In this document: positions 36,288 through 48,982 of the stretch, piece by piece
Layout of the letters: each line of letters starts with the position of its first letter
Numbering within the stretch: the first letter of the stretch is position 1
DNA from: Trissonchulus latispiculum
Lineage: Eukaryota; Nematoda; Enoplea; Enoplida; Ironidae
Reading direction: 5' to 3'
Assembly: GCA_030248195.1 (NCBI GenBank)
Contig: JASAND010023082.1
Coordinates: 1-64,000, forward strand
DNA: 64,000 bases
Notes under the pieces: generated by a model
What the model saw: the letters and a program-made list of their open reading frames with translations, nothing else
The model's database searches: none
What the model was told of the DNA's origin: nothing
Program-made: the position numbers and the translations under genes

Positions 36288-39200
36288 TTGCCCAGTGTAG
36301 AGGAAAAGCAAGGGGATAGTAGCGGCGAATTAGAAGAACAAGTACAAGTTGATAAAAATGAAACGGAACATCACGAAACAAATAACATTGATGTGACTAG
36401 TCAAGGCGAACTAGACGAAACTGCTAGTGTAGAATACATTGTTGTAGCAACACCAACTAGCACTAAAGCACCAGATGCACTCTTGGTACCCTTAAGGACC
36501 TTATTTTCGTTCGACAACGTTGGATTTTTAATTTGAACATCTCGTCCGGCACTATTTCTGCACAACTGTAAGCAATTTCGTCGACTTTTCAATGGTTTTC
36601 TCTTGAAAGTTCAAATTTCTAGACCTTTTCTCTTTTCGATTTTTCTTAAAAGTTTTCTTGGTATTTGGCAATTTAAATTTTTCTCCCCTTTTTCCCTAAA
36701 CTCTTTTCCTTCTGTTTTAGGATATTTTTATGTCACTTGTTTTGTTTTCTATTTAGTCCTAATTTTGTATTGGTTTCTGGCCTTCTCTGATCAGTGGTCT
36801 CAAAGTCTCAGCTATGAAACGCCAGCGTGAAATGTTGTCGGACTCTAAAGAACAGGAAAATCCGGACCAATCCAAACAAAAAAAATGCGGCAGATCGACA
36901 GCGAGAAGCGCGACGTCGTAGACGGCGCCAGCCATAGCAAACTTGCCACCGAATGATCAGCTCACATTGAATTATTGGAAGGTAGGTTTTAAGGGCAACT
37001 TAATCCAACAATGATCTCAGGTATGCCCTGTTGATATGTCTGACCGTGGCCCTGCCATTTCAAAACGTTCCTGCTGATACGACTGCGAGCGATCTTTCTG
37101 GATCGTCTGTGAGCCATATGACAGCGGTCATTCCATCTTTAAAAGTGTGTAAAACTGCTTCTGATGAAAACCAATTGTCATTTTCAATGTGGCCGAAAAC
37201 TTCAATTCCACCTTTTGCCAAACCTACTGACGAATTACCTTTTCTGGATAGACATGTAAAATGAAAACCCTCACCAGCTGAACATTATGCACAAAAGTGT
37301 TTAATTCCATCTTTAGTCTAGTCATTTTTCTTTTTTCCATCCATTGTCGGTTTTTAACATTCCTACCTACGTTGGTGAGTTGTCTTTCTGGACAATCTAC
37401 GCAACAGGGTCATTGGTTTTGCTGAGTGCGCACTTTCTGGCTCGCTTTCTAGTGGAAATCATCCAACTCAAATTCAAATACTACTTTTGGCATTTTTCTA
37501 AGAAGCATTTAACCAGTAGCGTGCGCGGAATATAAAAGTGACGTTTAAGTTTGCAAAATGGAGTTGAAAACGGATTAATAGTTAGCTTATTGACGGATTT
37601 GTTAAAGGATTTAGCAGCGAAAGTATCAAATGACTTTTTCGAGGCATAATGTAGTTGCGGATTCATGGATTTAAACGCCGCATGATTATATAGTAGTATA
37701 AACGATAGACATATTTTGGAATTTTTTGGCGATTCAATTGTGACGGATTCAACGAGCGTAAAAACGTAGAATACTGAGTTTACATACGGATATCGAAACT
37801 GAATCGGTATACGCGGTATTAGTATTTGTTTTTGTGAACACATACGAGTTTTGTATGATAGATAATCAGTCGGTATACACTAGTCTGTATAGTTATTAGG
37901 TATGTTCAGTTTTCATATGATCACGTAGGCGTGTACAGAATTGGTGTTGATTTGATAGTTCGTATTGGTTAATTTTGTGTTTGAAGTTCGTTATGCATAT
38001 TCGGAAAATCCTAAAAAGCAATATTCAAAAAAACCCAAAATATCTGCGTTCTTACTTAGTTTTTTCTTGTTACCTATATTGTTTACTTATTGTTATGGTT
38101 GTCTACGTACGGTTGTTTAATCATTACGTTTGCCTTCATTGTGTTTATATTTTATAAACTACTTCATAACACATTGGTTAATCTTTGTTTCAGCTAATCC
38201 CATTGATAATGTATATACTTTTACTTGTATGTTGTTGTTTTCTGTGATAATCGTGTTTTTTGACTAAGCGCAGCTCGGATCCTTTAGTGGTCATCTATAA
38301 AGCTGTCCTATAGCAATAATCTTTGTCTACCTTGAATGAATTACTGGTCAATCTGTATAAAATGAAATTTATTCAATTTTCTCAAGCTTTCTCTTTCTGG
38401 AGCACTTCTTCTTTAACTTTCTCCGTTCTATTTATTGATTGCACTGTCGGCTCTGTGTAGCCAATATACAGTAAATGTATGTATCTTTAATCATTACGAC
38501 GGATATAACAACAGCTTAAATTCGATGTCTCCTGTAGATACAGCTCCGATCCTGAAGTAGAGTTCTACGGGTTTGAACTCATCCTACGGTGAAACCAGAA
38601 GACCATCGCCCTAAATTTAACCAAATTCTACGACAACAACAACGACGCCACAAATTATGGACAATATATACTTTAATTTTGTTGCTTAGTATATGCATAA
38701 TTGTTTGTTTGTTTTTGTTACTTTCTAATCATTTTGCCTTAGTTTTTGCCGGTACTATGCCCTATATTTTTGCCATTGTTTTCAGTCATAATGTTGTGCT
38801 TTACTTATGCCATGTACAGTTTTCTTTTTGCCATATTCTTTGCTGTATGATTCGTCTGTAAACTTTGATTCGTCTAGTTATGTGACCCCATCCCTATATC
38901 TTTCCCCTATATATGTATGTGCTTTAATTTTGGTGGCTATATGTGTTTTTCGTTGTTTTCTTGGAAAGATCAGGTGATCTTTATTTTTTATGCGGCGGAG
39001 GAAGGTCAGTGCGCAAGATCTTTAAAAGTTTTGGTTAAAAAGGTTTATAGATGAAGTTTTTCTTTGTTTGTTATAGTCTTTACCTCATTTTTATGTGATT
39101 ATTAGTTTTGTTGTGTATAGGTTAATTTTTGTTGCATAGCTAGAATATTGCATGTGGTTAGTTAGGTTAGTTTTTGACTTTTGCATAGCAGTTTGATATA

Positions 39201-39762
39201 TGATGTAGAAATTAATCTATCTACTTAATTGAATTTTCTGTGTATTTTCTCTTTATTTTGTTAGCTAAGGATTTTGTGAACTTTGTATAGTTTAGGTAGT
39301 TTATTGTAGTTTTGTATAGTAGTGAATAGTTGTAAACTTTGTATTATGTGTTTTCTAAAAATTGATATAATGTGTGTTTGACTTGTATGCTTGTGAGAAT
39401 GTATGTGAAACTGATCAGTGAATGTATGAATAATTGCTGTATTTCTATTCTTTATGGTTTTCTATTCATAGTGGCTTTTTGGGTATATTACCTTTTCAAT
39501 GTGGGTCGTTTGCCCTCTCTTCTCTATTTCTGATTAACTTATTTTCGCTAAACTTAGTTTGGTTGCAACTACTTACTGCATTATTTCGTTTACTTTATTC
39601 TCCCTGTGTTTCGCTATCCTTCGCCTTTCTATGACATGGGAATTGTGTGAGGTCTACGTTCAACTTTGAAATTCTTTTAACTTTCAACTATTGATTTACG
39701 GTTGCATTCTCTTTCCATCTTTGTATTTTAGCTAAAAGTTTTCTATCCTATTTAGGGGAGGA
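36288..39762 (+). other. Post-integrase region of the LTR element
   Basis: It opens with an acidic segment (GELEEQVQVDKNE and on, 36288-36536), then 3.2 kb of T-rich DNA. Short frames with hydrophobic spans occur: YFYVTCFVFYLVLILYWFL (about 36.72 kb), GSLVLLSAHFLARFLVEI (about 37.4 kb) and TLILLLSICIIVCLFLLLSN (about 38.67 kb, GTG-initiated only). They lie where some gypsy elements carry an extra membrane-protein gene, but oligo-T composition alone could produce them. Confidence 0.45.
39754..39762 (+). other. Polypurine tract
   Basis: AGGGGAGGA directly before the 3' LTR, the plus-strand primer site. Confidence 0.85.
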
Positions 39763-40145
39763 TGTTCAGAATCAACAAAATCAAGTGTTGCAACTTACTT
39801 CACAAACAAACACTAAAACCATTTTGTTACAGCTGTGTGCAGTACTCCATTTTTGTTAGCTATTCCGAAAGGCTTAGATCTGATCCACTTTCTCAGTTCA
39901 GTTGTGGTTCGAATTGTGCTACTAGTCGGTTGGTTACTTTGTATGTTTATCACCATTAAATTCATTGTAGCCTTGTTACGCCACAACGTCTCTTAGTTGG
40001 TTACTCCCGGAAGATTGGATGGTATTGCAGCTAAGGTAACTTTGTAGAATTAGGTAAAATATTAGAAAGGCCCGGTCTAGGAACCTGTAGTCGCTCGGCC
40101 TCTAGATTTCTATCCAGGTCCCAGCAGCTGAGGTAGGAATTTCAC
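39763..40145 (+). repeat. 3' LTR
   Basis: 383 bp, TGTTCAGAATCAAC to GGAATTTCACA, matching the 5' LTR with numerous substitutions and small indels. Confidence 0.95.
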
Positions 40146-40337
40146 ATTGGAATTTTCATCAAATTTCAGCTTGAATTGGGCTGTATGCATGTAATGTGTG
40201 CCTGAAGAAGTTACCATCTGAAACCTGACACTGTGTTGCCAAACAGTAAACAAAAATTTCAACTTGCGGTGTGAGTAGGTCGTCAGAGCAAGCATCGGTG
40301 GGAACGGAAATGAAACACCGGGATATTTCTCAACAGA

Positions 40338-40369
<32 letters not shown>
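40338..40369. repeat. (TTA)n microsatellite
   Basis: About ten trinucleotide units in the intron between the 3' LTR and the P2 exon at 40550. Confidence 0.95.
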
Positions 40370-40370
<1 letters not shown>

Positions 40371-40549
40371 GGTGTTTCATAGATAAAACATTTTTGAAAA
40401 TTAGCAAGCGTCTGAGCAAACGTCTTAAGACAATTTGGCCTAGACTGTGTAAGCACGTGGGGTTGAAACCGTTACTTCTGTGTCAAAATTGAGGTTGCAC
40501 AGTTGCAGGCATATTGTATATGCATTTATCAAGAATACTTAAATCATAC

Positions 40550-40800
40550 CTTCACGGGACCTGCAAATTACATATATACGGTAAATAAAGTTGGTGGATT
40601 TGATATTCAGCCCAGCAACAATTCCGTTGGAAGGACACTCATAGCGTAGGAACTTCCCGCCTGCACCACCAACCAGTTTTGTATTTTTGATATTAGTACT
40701 GTTGACAGTGCTTCGACAAATTAAGCCAATGCTGTTGACATAAAAAGATCTATATCCATATAATCCAGTGACATAGAACCGAGGAGGACATATTATTTTA
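40550..40800 (-). CDS. P2 exon (first module)
   Basis: Bounded by attttag (phase 2) and GTGAAG|GTATG (phase 1). It begins SKIICPPRFYVTGLYGYRSF, then SIGLICRS, then YECPSNGIVAGLNIKS and YRIYVICRS. It is the near twin of 1185-1435. The next exon in the proposed gene lies beyond the LTR element, at 28037, and the phases match. Confidence 0.78.
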
Positions 40801-41241
40801 CTAAAATAAAAAAAAGCTTAATTAACAACATTTTGGAACACACAGTTCTAGGAAACTGTCGCTGCTACAATATGTTTTTGTTGCGAAAGTGAGAGTATGC
40901 ACAGCTCATGATCATGCTATTGCTGAAATGGCATAAAGTGTTGCCACAGCCGGAAACATAACAAAGTTTTGAGTATAGAAATTGTTTAAGGCAAATCCAA
41001 TGCCTTGCTATAACTTTAATTATTGCAGCAAACGCCAATCGTTAATTTATTCCTAATTTATAGTTAATGTTACAAACCTTATCTGAACATTCCGTTCAAG
41101 GTACAAAAGCTTCCCGAAATTTTGTTCGGAATGGCTTTCCAAAACCTCAACCTATCCCGATATGAATATTTTACATTGAGGTTTACGACGTTGAACCACA
41201 CCGATTGAACGATTCTTTTGGTATTTTCTAGTATCGCTTAC

Positions 41242-41443
41242 CTCTGGCATCCTGCGCACTCTCCGTGTGTTATTCTCGTGCTGCGATCTGTGTCACCAAA
41301 GCAAGAAATTTTAATGGAGTGTAGATATTTATCACTAGAATAAATATACAGTGCGGAGAGGGCGTATCCATCATCACAGTGATCCTTTCTGGCAAACCCA
41401 AGTGCTTGACCAAAACTGCCTGGTTCAGAACTGATGGTGTAGT
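41242..41443 (-). CDS. P1 exon (first module)
   Basis: It starts DYTISSEPGSFGQALG after cttaag in phase 1, has one repeat, HCDDGYALSALYIYSS with SIKISCFGD, and ends at CAGAG|GTAAGC in phase 2. Twin of 1859-2060. Confidence 0.72.
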
Positions 41444-42045
41444 CTTAAGATAACATTAAACACAGATAAGTAAATCGGATACGTTTAAGTTTCACTGGAA
41501 AACCTTGTCAATTCCACAATACGTTTTAAACAAATTTTGTTGCACTTTTTAGTCAAGCTAATTTTAGCAAAGCGCCAAGTATGGATGAAGAATGTGTTAA
41601 TTAAGCGCAGGGATAAAATGACCATAACAAACGATAGAACTGTTAATCGAATTTGAGACTTTCAGAATTCCGTAAAAGTTCTCTGCGCGGAGGAGCAGGC
41701 TTTCTTGGATATAAAAATAAAAAAGTAAAAATAAAAACAAATAAAAATCTGTTGTTTGTTTATGGCAACCGTGAGTTTCATTACGATTATTACAGGTATG
41801 CGTTATATGCTTTCTTAAATTTTGAACAAAATGGGCGAATTGATTTTCTTAGCTAAATGCCGAGCTTTTGGCAGAAGTTGCACACTACAAGAAGCATCAT
41901 TTCAAACACTATTAAATTTAGTGGCTGGGAAAACCATGCGCAAAATCAACTGCGAAATTTTTGGTCTATCCAGGATTATTGTAGATTGCAAACACAAACA
42001 ACCGGCCACAGTGCAGCAGGTTGTATGTAACAGAGAATGACTACA

Positions 42046-42819
42046 CAGAGTTGGCTCCGTGTCCAAATTTTCGGACCCGGCCCGGACCCGGACCCGTTAG
42101 GTCGGACCCGGACCCGCCCAGACCCGGATCCGGGTACCCGGTTCTAAAAAACGAACCAGTTTGCATAAACATTCACTGCATTCTTAAATTTCACTGCAAC
42201 TTTACTACTGTAATAGCCCAGTCGCTAATAAAACCTGTGATAAGCTTTAGGTTAACTTATTTTACACCTCACGACAATTTTGAGTGCTAGGGCTAACAAA
42301 AGCGGTAGCAGTTTTGTGATAGTCCAGAGACAGTGTGAGACTGTCCTTCGGACAAGTTAAGAATGCTTTGGAGGAAAGAATGTGAACGAAGTTTTGGTGG
42401 CTTGTATTTGAAAACAATGTCCTTGAGCTTGTTTGCTGGATTAAGTTTTACGTGCATTGCAAAACTTTATGCTAACTTATCATTTCGAGTTGTCATATTT
42501 CTACTTCCAATTCTAGTTACTACATATTGTGTTGTTTCTAGCCCAGCAGAGCAGCATAGATCAGTGAGAACTCAGCTTGACAACTAAACATTGTATCTCA
42601 ATGTCTAACACACCGGTTCCACCAACCTTTCATTAGAAATACAACATATTGTAATGTTTTAACATCCCTAAATGTACCAAAATCCAGTCTTCTTCAGTAT
42701 TTTAGATCCGGACCCGGATTTTGACCCGCGGGTACCCGGACCCGCGGGTCCTAAAGTTGGACCCGGACCCGGCCCGGCCCGCGGGTACCCGCGGGTACCC
42801 GGACCCGGCGCCAACTCTG
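42046..42819. mobile_element. Non-autonomous hAT-like element with (ACCCGG)n ends
   Basis: A 774-bp element with inverted ends CAGAGTTGGC, flanked by the perfect 8-bp duplication tgactaca (42038-42045 and 42820-42827). Inside each end is an array of ggacccgg/gggtaccc units (42070-42145; 42710-42808). The interior is AT-rich without a transposase. The 8-bp duplication and the AGAGTTG end fit hAT. Confidence 0.88.
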
Positions 42820-42858
42820 TGACTACAACACTATTTAACAAACCTTCTTAAATCTTAC

Positions 42859-43134
42859 CGCAAGCTTGGAAGCATGAATCAGATTTATTACCGAAGACAC
42901 ACCACGGACCGCCTTGCCGGCCATCAGGATTTCTACAGTACGCTTGAGAAAGCTCGCCTCTCCTAATTTCCAGTTCAGTATGATAATAGTACTCTTGCCG
43001 TTCCGAAGTCACCCATTTCCCGCAGGGTTGGTTATGTTGGGTAACCGATTTAGTTCCGTCATACTCGTACACATCCCGACATTCCTCGTGCTGGTACCAG
43101 CAATTATTTTCTACATCAAAACATGGTGTGGACC
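42859..43134 (-). CDS. Kringle exon (first of the large gene)
   Basis: A complete kringle: STPCFDVENNCWYQHEECR, YDGTKSVTQHNQPCGKW, LEIRRGELSQAYCRNPDG, then GGPWCVFGNKSDSCFQAC. It enters after tttttag in phase 1 and leaves at TGCG|GTAAGA in phase 1. Its 5' partner is the signal exon at 44585-44645. Kringles bind ligands or membranes outside the cell; no protease domain follows here, unlike plasminogen or prothrombin. Confidence 0.92.
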
Positions 43135-43832
43135 CTAAAAACATTATTTACTGTACCAGGATAACTTCACCTTTTACATCTCAGAGTGTTTTAGCTGATG
43201 CAGTTTTATATTTACTAGCACTACATACCAGCAGATTACGAATTTCTTTGCACAACTACCAAATACAAAGACAACAATAACAATAACAAACAACAACAAC
43301 AACAACTACTACTACTACTACTACTACTCCTACTACAACTACCGCTACTATTAGACCCTAATACAGCGTCTTAGTACAACTGAATAACGTTGAATCTGCT
43401 GTGGCAGAAAAGTCAAATTCAATTAACTAAAAATTTTCATTTAAGTTGCAGCCCTGAAAATATCGTGGAGCGCGTGAGATGGGTAGTCTATAAGTATTAA
43501 TGATGATTGCATGCTTCACTGCAATGCATGTAAAATATAGCACAAATTAAATTTACAATCTAACTGCATTTGCTCGTTGAATTAGACTTCGCTCATTCAG
43601 TATTAATAAATGCATTCTGAAACGAAAGCTTTCATCAAAGCAAACAAGATCGCTGTTCAAAGCAACAGAGAACAGATCCCGCGATAACAACAATCGGAAA
43701 TCTTGGAAGTAGCAGCGAGGTTGTTTTGAGCGCGAATTTTTCGGAACTTACCCAGCTTTACTCCTTGCATCATGTTACAATTTACGTGGTTTACTAATTG
43801 CAAGGCGAATTAAGCATTGACCTACGTTGTAT

Positions 43833-44217
43833 CAAGAGTACATAATAACTAAGAGTGTGACAAGCGCAGCACTCTTAGCTATCAGGCTGGGGACATCATC
43901 TGCACGATAACGGCCTACCCCCCTTCACTAATCAGACCCCAGTGACGCTCCCCCACAAAACAGACCCTAGTGGATTTGACCCCCCCACAAATCAGACCCT
44001 AGTGAAATGACCCCCCCCCCACAAAATGGACCCTTGTGAAATCCACTAGTGTTTGTTTTGTGGGGGGGGGGTGGTTGACTAGAGTCTGTTTTGTGGGGGG
44101 GGGGTCACTGGGGTCTGATTTGTGAAGGGGGGTAGGCCGTTATCGTGCAGATGATGTCCCCAGCCTGATAGCTAAGAGTGCAGCGCTCGTCACACTCTTA
44201 GTTATTATGTACTCTTG
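43833..44217. mobile_element. Foldback MITE, copy 2
   Basis: 385 bp, CAAGAGTACATAATAAC to its mirror, flanked by the perfect 7-bp duplication gttgtat (43826-43832 and 44218-44224). The arms contain several tandem copies of a unit like cccccacaaatcagacccta, which makes long oligo-C and oligo-G runs. It lies in the first intron of the large gene. Confidence 0.92.
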
Positions 44218-44584
44218 GTTGTATGTATAAGCTGTCACAGTTGCAGCTTTTAAGGAAAATCAGACAAAATCTGTTGAAAAGAAAAGTCAAATCTGAAGCA
44301 ATTGTCTAGCTGGAAACTTCTCATTTGAGGTATGTACTGGTGGCTTTTTCATCCCTCCTCAACCCTTGGAGAAATCCAAGTTTAAAAATTAGTTTTTTGC
44401 TTTCAGTAAGCAATTCATACAGACACATACAAATGTTTTTAACCCTCTTTTGTACATTCTAAGATTTGAAAAATATAATTGCTGCGTACTTCTGAAATAC
44501 GATAAACAATTTCAAAGTTTGCTAAAATGCTTAATCGCCACTTCAGACCTACAATTAGATTACTACATGTTAAAATCAACGCAC

Positions 44585-44645
44585 TATCAGATCCAGATAA
44601 AGTGATTGCGACAAAAACAACTAGTACAGCCGCAATAAACATCAT
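44585..44645 (-). CDS. Signal-peptide exon, 5' end of the large gene
   Basis: MMFIAAVLVVFVAITLSGSD: a start methionine, a 15-residue hydrophobic core and a small-residue end, as in cleaved signal peptides. The exon ends at GATA|GTGCGT in phase 1, which joins in frame to the kringle at 43134 (…SGSD-R-STPCF). The start is the first of two adjacent ATGs. A TTTATATATTC lies about 85 bp upstream on the minus strand and could be a TATA box. That the same gene runs to 10688 is inferred from phase, order and strand, not from transcript data. Confidence 0.68.
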
Positions 44646-45375
44646 TTCTAGAATTAAATGGAAAAAACGAAACTGTGATGAACACCAAACAGTTGTTACT
44701 TGTACTTACTTACTAGATGAGAATATATAAACCAACTCGATAGTCACCAAAATATATCGTAATTTTTTTTGTTGATTCCATTGACAACTAAAGATCACTG
44801 AACATTTTTTGCCAAACGACAGTAAAGCTCACAATGCAACAGCTGACAACGTCAGAACCATAACTGCTTAGGTTTTCTGGATAAGCTCCGATAAAAGGCT
44901 CGTTTGCAGATGAATGGCGTAAATGTGTTTACAATCTCCACCAGATTCTTTCATAACCAAAAGACTTGCAGTCATTTGGAAGCTGTGTTTTCGTATGTGA
45001 AGACAAGCAAAAAGTAAAAAATTTTGAGGAAGGTTTTGGTATGGGAACCAATGGCTTAGTATTGCAAATAATGATACTGCTATAGTGTATATTGAGCTAA
45101 ACATGCATTTTCTGTATAGAACCCAGGAAATGAAATCTAACAGGTGACAGTAGGATTCCTTTGACTACAAATATTTCTCTACCCGACTTACTTAGCTAGT
45201 ACAAAGTTGTAGGTTGTTCTAATAATCAAATCTGTAATATCGAGACAACTGAATGCTAAAGCTTGTAACGCAAGAGGCTGACTAACGGTCAACCTTTTCG
45301 TTATTCTCATTATTACGAAATCAATCTACTTAGCTACTAACTGGCTTGCCTAGTCAGCAAGCATTCCTCCACGTG

Positions 45376-46023
45376 TCATGTAGCTCCACCTATAGGGTAG
45401 GTTTGGATTGGGTGGGGACCCCCCTTGGAGCTACATGATTGGGACACCCCAGCTAGAGGGCGCTTCTCTTGGGAGGGGGTTTTTCCGTCAAACTTCTCCC
45501 CCTTCAGTTGTTGCGTTTTCCCTTGTACAGTATAGACGTTTCTCTCTCTGTTCTCTCCCTACATCTCCACTGTATAATTTCTCCCCTGGGAGTTCCTCCA
45601 GTGAACTGTGTCTGGTACGTTAGCGGGGCTTCGCCCTTTATAAATTGGTGAGTGTGTGTATACTTGTTTGTCTCTTTTATAACTGTACGTACTTGTTTGG
45701 GCTTCGCCCCCTCCCTAAATTCTACTAGTTATATTCTGTATTTGCTCTCTCCATATTACTTATTGTTGTTACTTTATTAAATATCTCCACTAGGTGTGTG
45801 TACTTTTGGTAGGTAATTACTGAGCTCCTAGGTTAGTTTAGTGTTATTTCTGAGGTGAGCGGGTGTCACCCACTCACTAGGGCTATATATTTGGCGAGGC
45901 TTCCCCGGCCGGCTCCTGCGCGGTTGGTGTGTTATTCACTTGTGCCACGGTCTCCTCGCTTGAGTTGCTCTCGCGGGGTAACGGTACTATTGTGTTAGGT
46001 TAGTTTCACTCTGGTACCGCTAC
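45376..46023 (+). repeat. Possible solo LTR
   Basis: A C/T-rich block from TGTCATGTAGCTCC to GGTACCGCTACA, with TG...CA ends. It holds two gggcttcgccc hairpins (45627-45638; 45700-45711) each followed closely by aaatt. No second copy or clear flanking duplication is in the window, so this rests on ends and composition. Confidence 0.3.
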
Positions 46024-47309
46024 AAGCTTATTCTCACTATTAGCTCACAAGAAGTTGCACCGATGCTATTTGCCCAGTATAGCGTGCATTTGATGTAAAA
46101 GTAAAAGTGTAAAAGTTTCATGACTCTGCCAGGATAAACCTTGCTATTATCATTCACTCTATTGTAATACTACTTAAAATCGGCATAAGTAAATAAAAAC
46201 AGATCAGTGCCAGAATATGTAGCATTTAAAAAAGGAAATTATGTACATTTAGTTATGCATAGGTGCGACATCTGCAAAGCTTCTACTCAGACACATACAA
46301 AAGCCTTTGCAACGATATGAAAAATTTTGCTTATTATCGAAGAAAACAAAAATCTTGAATGAAACACTTTCAAATTTACTTCCATCTTTATAGGATTATG
46401 GTGATTAAAAATTCAGAACATGTTGTGGGTAATATAGAATGCCAATTTATGCTATTAGTACATTAGTAGTACATAACGGCGGTGCGAGCAGGCTAGGAAA
46501 CTTGGGTCACCTGATAGATCCCTCCTTTCATTTAACCTGGTTTTAGCCAATACAATCTCAGAGGTCCGCGTTCATGAGTTCGAGCCTCCAGGTTCCGTAT
46601 TAAGCCCAATGTACAACCATGGTACGATCAAAAAGTGTGTGCACAAACTCTGACCGTTTATAGCAGAGAAACCTTTGGTGTAAACCCCAATAATCCATGC
46701 ATTTTTAGAATCCTCGGTAACACGAGATTTCGAAAATCCGGAAAAAGCTTCTATTTTTCGAAAAAGAAACAGAAAGTTTCTATTTTTCGTCCAATTTTTA
46801 TGGCAATCAAAACTTAGTTTCAACGATCGAATAAAGCAGGTCCGCTGCACACTTTTGCTCTAACAAGGTCTTCACGAAATTGATTTTCAAAATTTTCGGA
46901 TTTTCGAAATCAAGAGGTCCTGAGGATTCTAAAAATACATACATTGTAGCGGTTTACTCCTTTGCGCCTTTGAAATCCTCAAAATTTAGTTCATCATTTT
47001 TTTATATGTAGGTTTCGTCTACAGAACCTCGCTGTAGTGGTGTGTTCAGAATCTTTTCATAGACTGCAAAATAGAATTTAAAGGTTTGTAACAAGGCAAA
47101 CACTTACTCTTATACTTAGAGATAGCTCAGACCTGGTAACCCAGGCCTAACCAATTGTCAGATACACTAATTATTATCGCAAATTATAAAACTTAATTAA
47201 ATAAAATGAAAGTAAAATTAAAATAAAATAAAAAATTTAGATTGCGTAGGCCGGCGCGAAAGCGTCCTCTAAAATGGCACTACAATTCAAACTTATGTTT
47301 GTTTCGAAT

Positions 47310-47410
47310 GTGCTTCGGTGGCTGAATTGGTAGACCGTTGATGTAGATTGTCATAGGACGTGGGTCCGATCCCCACCTCAGGCCTGAATTTGTCGGATCG
47401 GAGGTGCTGT
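47310..47410 (+). repeat. tRNA-derived SINE piece
   Basis: A tRNA-like head: ggtggctgaattggtagacc (A-box region) and ggtccgatccccacc (B-box), followed by tcaggcctgaa. It shares the 3' junction with 12850-12960. Several mismatched stems argue against a working tRNA. Confidence 0.6.
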
Positions 47411-48982
47411 AGTGACACATCTTAGTTTCGTTCTCGTTCTTTAATTTTGGAGTAAATGCCCCCACCAGCTTTCATTAGAACCTGAAAGTAAACAATTTCG
47501 AATGATTCATTTATGAATACCGAGCCAAGCATATTTTTTATTAAATAATCACCTTATTCAATCCCTAACTTTCTTAGGTGTCTGATATACTTTTATTCTG
47601 GTTAAACAGTCGATATTGTGAGGATTTTCTTTCTTTCCACGGCTCTGCATAGAAGTTTTGTCTGTTCTTTCTTCAGACAGCCAGATGCTAATATTTTCCT
47701 TCCTACCTAAAAAGCGGTCAACAGATGATTAGTACGAATTACAAGAAAAGTTAGAAGGTTCTTAGATTTTCCTAACAGATTATAGCTAAGCAAATATAGA
47801 CTTTGAGAGGGCATAGCAGGCAATCAATGCATAGTTAATTTTTTTAAAGTTCAAACAAGTCTGATATTTCTCTTGGAAGATCCCACTCAACCCACAATTG
47901 AAAGTTTGATAGCAGAGCAAAAGGCTCTCAGTACGGAGACGCGGCAGAAATTCGCTAAGGACAGCTGGTGCACGTCAGGTCACGCAAGCAAGCCCTAACC
48001 AGGGAATCAGATGTGCAAAAACAGCTGGCAGTACAGATACACCACTCTGAGGTATAGAAGTCAAGCTTAGCAAGGATGTAAAAACTAAATTACATAAATC
48101 ACCGCAAAGACAGTTCCTACCAATCGTGTACATCTTACTTTGCCCTGGCAGATTAGTTTCCCTAAGGCTTGACCATTGCTTTAAAGAAAAATCAAACAAT
48201 ACTTAGAATCTCGGGAAAACTACTCTGATCTGGAACAATACTGCTTATCTTTAACGTGAACCAGTCACTGAAACTGAAACTGAAACTAAAACGGTCCACT
48301 GAAACAACACTATCGTGCCAATTAGTGTACCGACATTAGTGTACCGCTTTATGGCAACATTTTTTGTCTCAGAATTAAAGTCAGTGTCCCCACTGGACAT
48401 TTAAGCTGTACAGTGATTTGGTGTCATATCTGTTATTGAACTCGTAAAATTTTGATTTTTCGGGTAAACTGAGTAGCTAAAGTTGTAGTGTGATTATGCT
48501 AAAAAAGGTACTTTAATGTTAACTAAACGTTAAATTGAGCAACGTAATTCAGTGTTGTTAAGTGTATTCGTTGACTGGTTTAAAAATAAAACGATGAACA
48601 TATTTGGAGCAAACTGTTTGCACCTGGGGCAAAACAATTGTAATGTACGTACTGCAATGCCTATTGTTACTGTATTATTAATTTATAGACGTGATGCAAC
48701 CCTTAACTTCTGTGTGTAAACTGTAACTTGAAAGTATTTGTAGACATCTTTATTTTATTCGGTACAAATCATATAATTTCAGTAATTAATGGATCAAAAT
48801 TTTAAGTCTGAACGGTGACCAATTAATAAAAAATAAATTTGTCACAATTTGGACTATGTTAAGTTCATCCACTTAAATATTTTTGATTGATTACATGATC
48901 AGGATTAATTTAAATTAATTAAAATCTAATTTCTTTAATCAGAATTAAAAGACTAAAGTGTTTGTTTAGGCAACTGGAGAAT

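Larger units (their letters stand above)
29427..40145 (+). mobile_element. 10.7-kb LTR retrotransposon (Ty3/gypsy) with target duplication
   Basis: Two LTRs (29427-29799 and 39763-40145) start TGTT and end CA, flanked by ttgg at 29423-29426 and 40146-40149. A primer-binding site (29802-29815) and a polypurine tract (39754-39762) are in place. Between them are a 2.2-kb leader, gag, RT and integrase in Ty3/gypsy order, then 3.2 kb before the 3' LTR. The LTRs differ at many positions and all reading frames are broken, so the insertion is not recent. It sits antisense in an intron of the large minus-strand gene. Confidence 0.93.
44646..48982. other. Intergenic, divergent promoters expected
   Basis: Between the minus-strand kringle gene and the plus-strand sulfotransferase gene, so both 5' ends face this stretch. 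It contains a possible solo LTR (45376-46023), a SINE piece (47310-47410), a B-box-like gagttcgagcctcc (46576) and TGAAACTGAAACT repeats (48258-48305). No exon was recognised. Confidence 0.45.
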
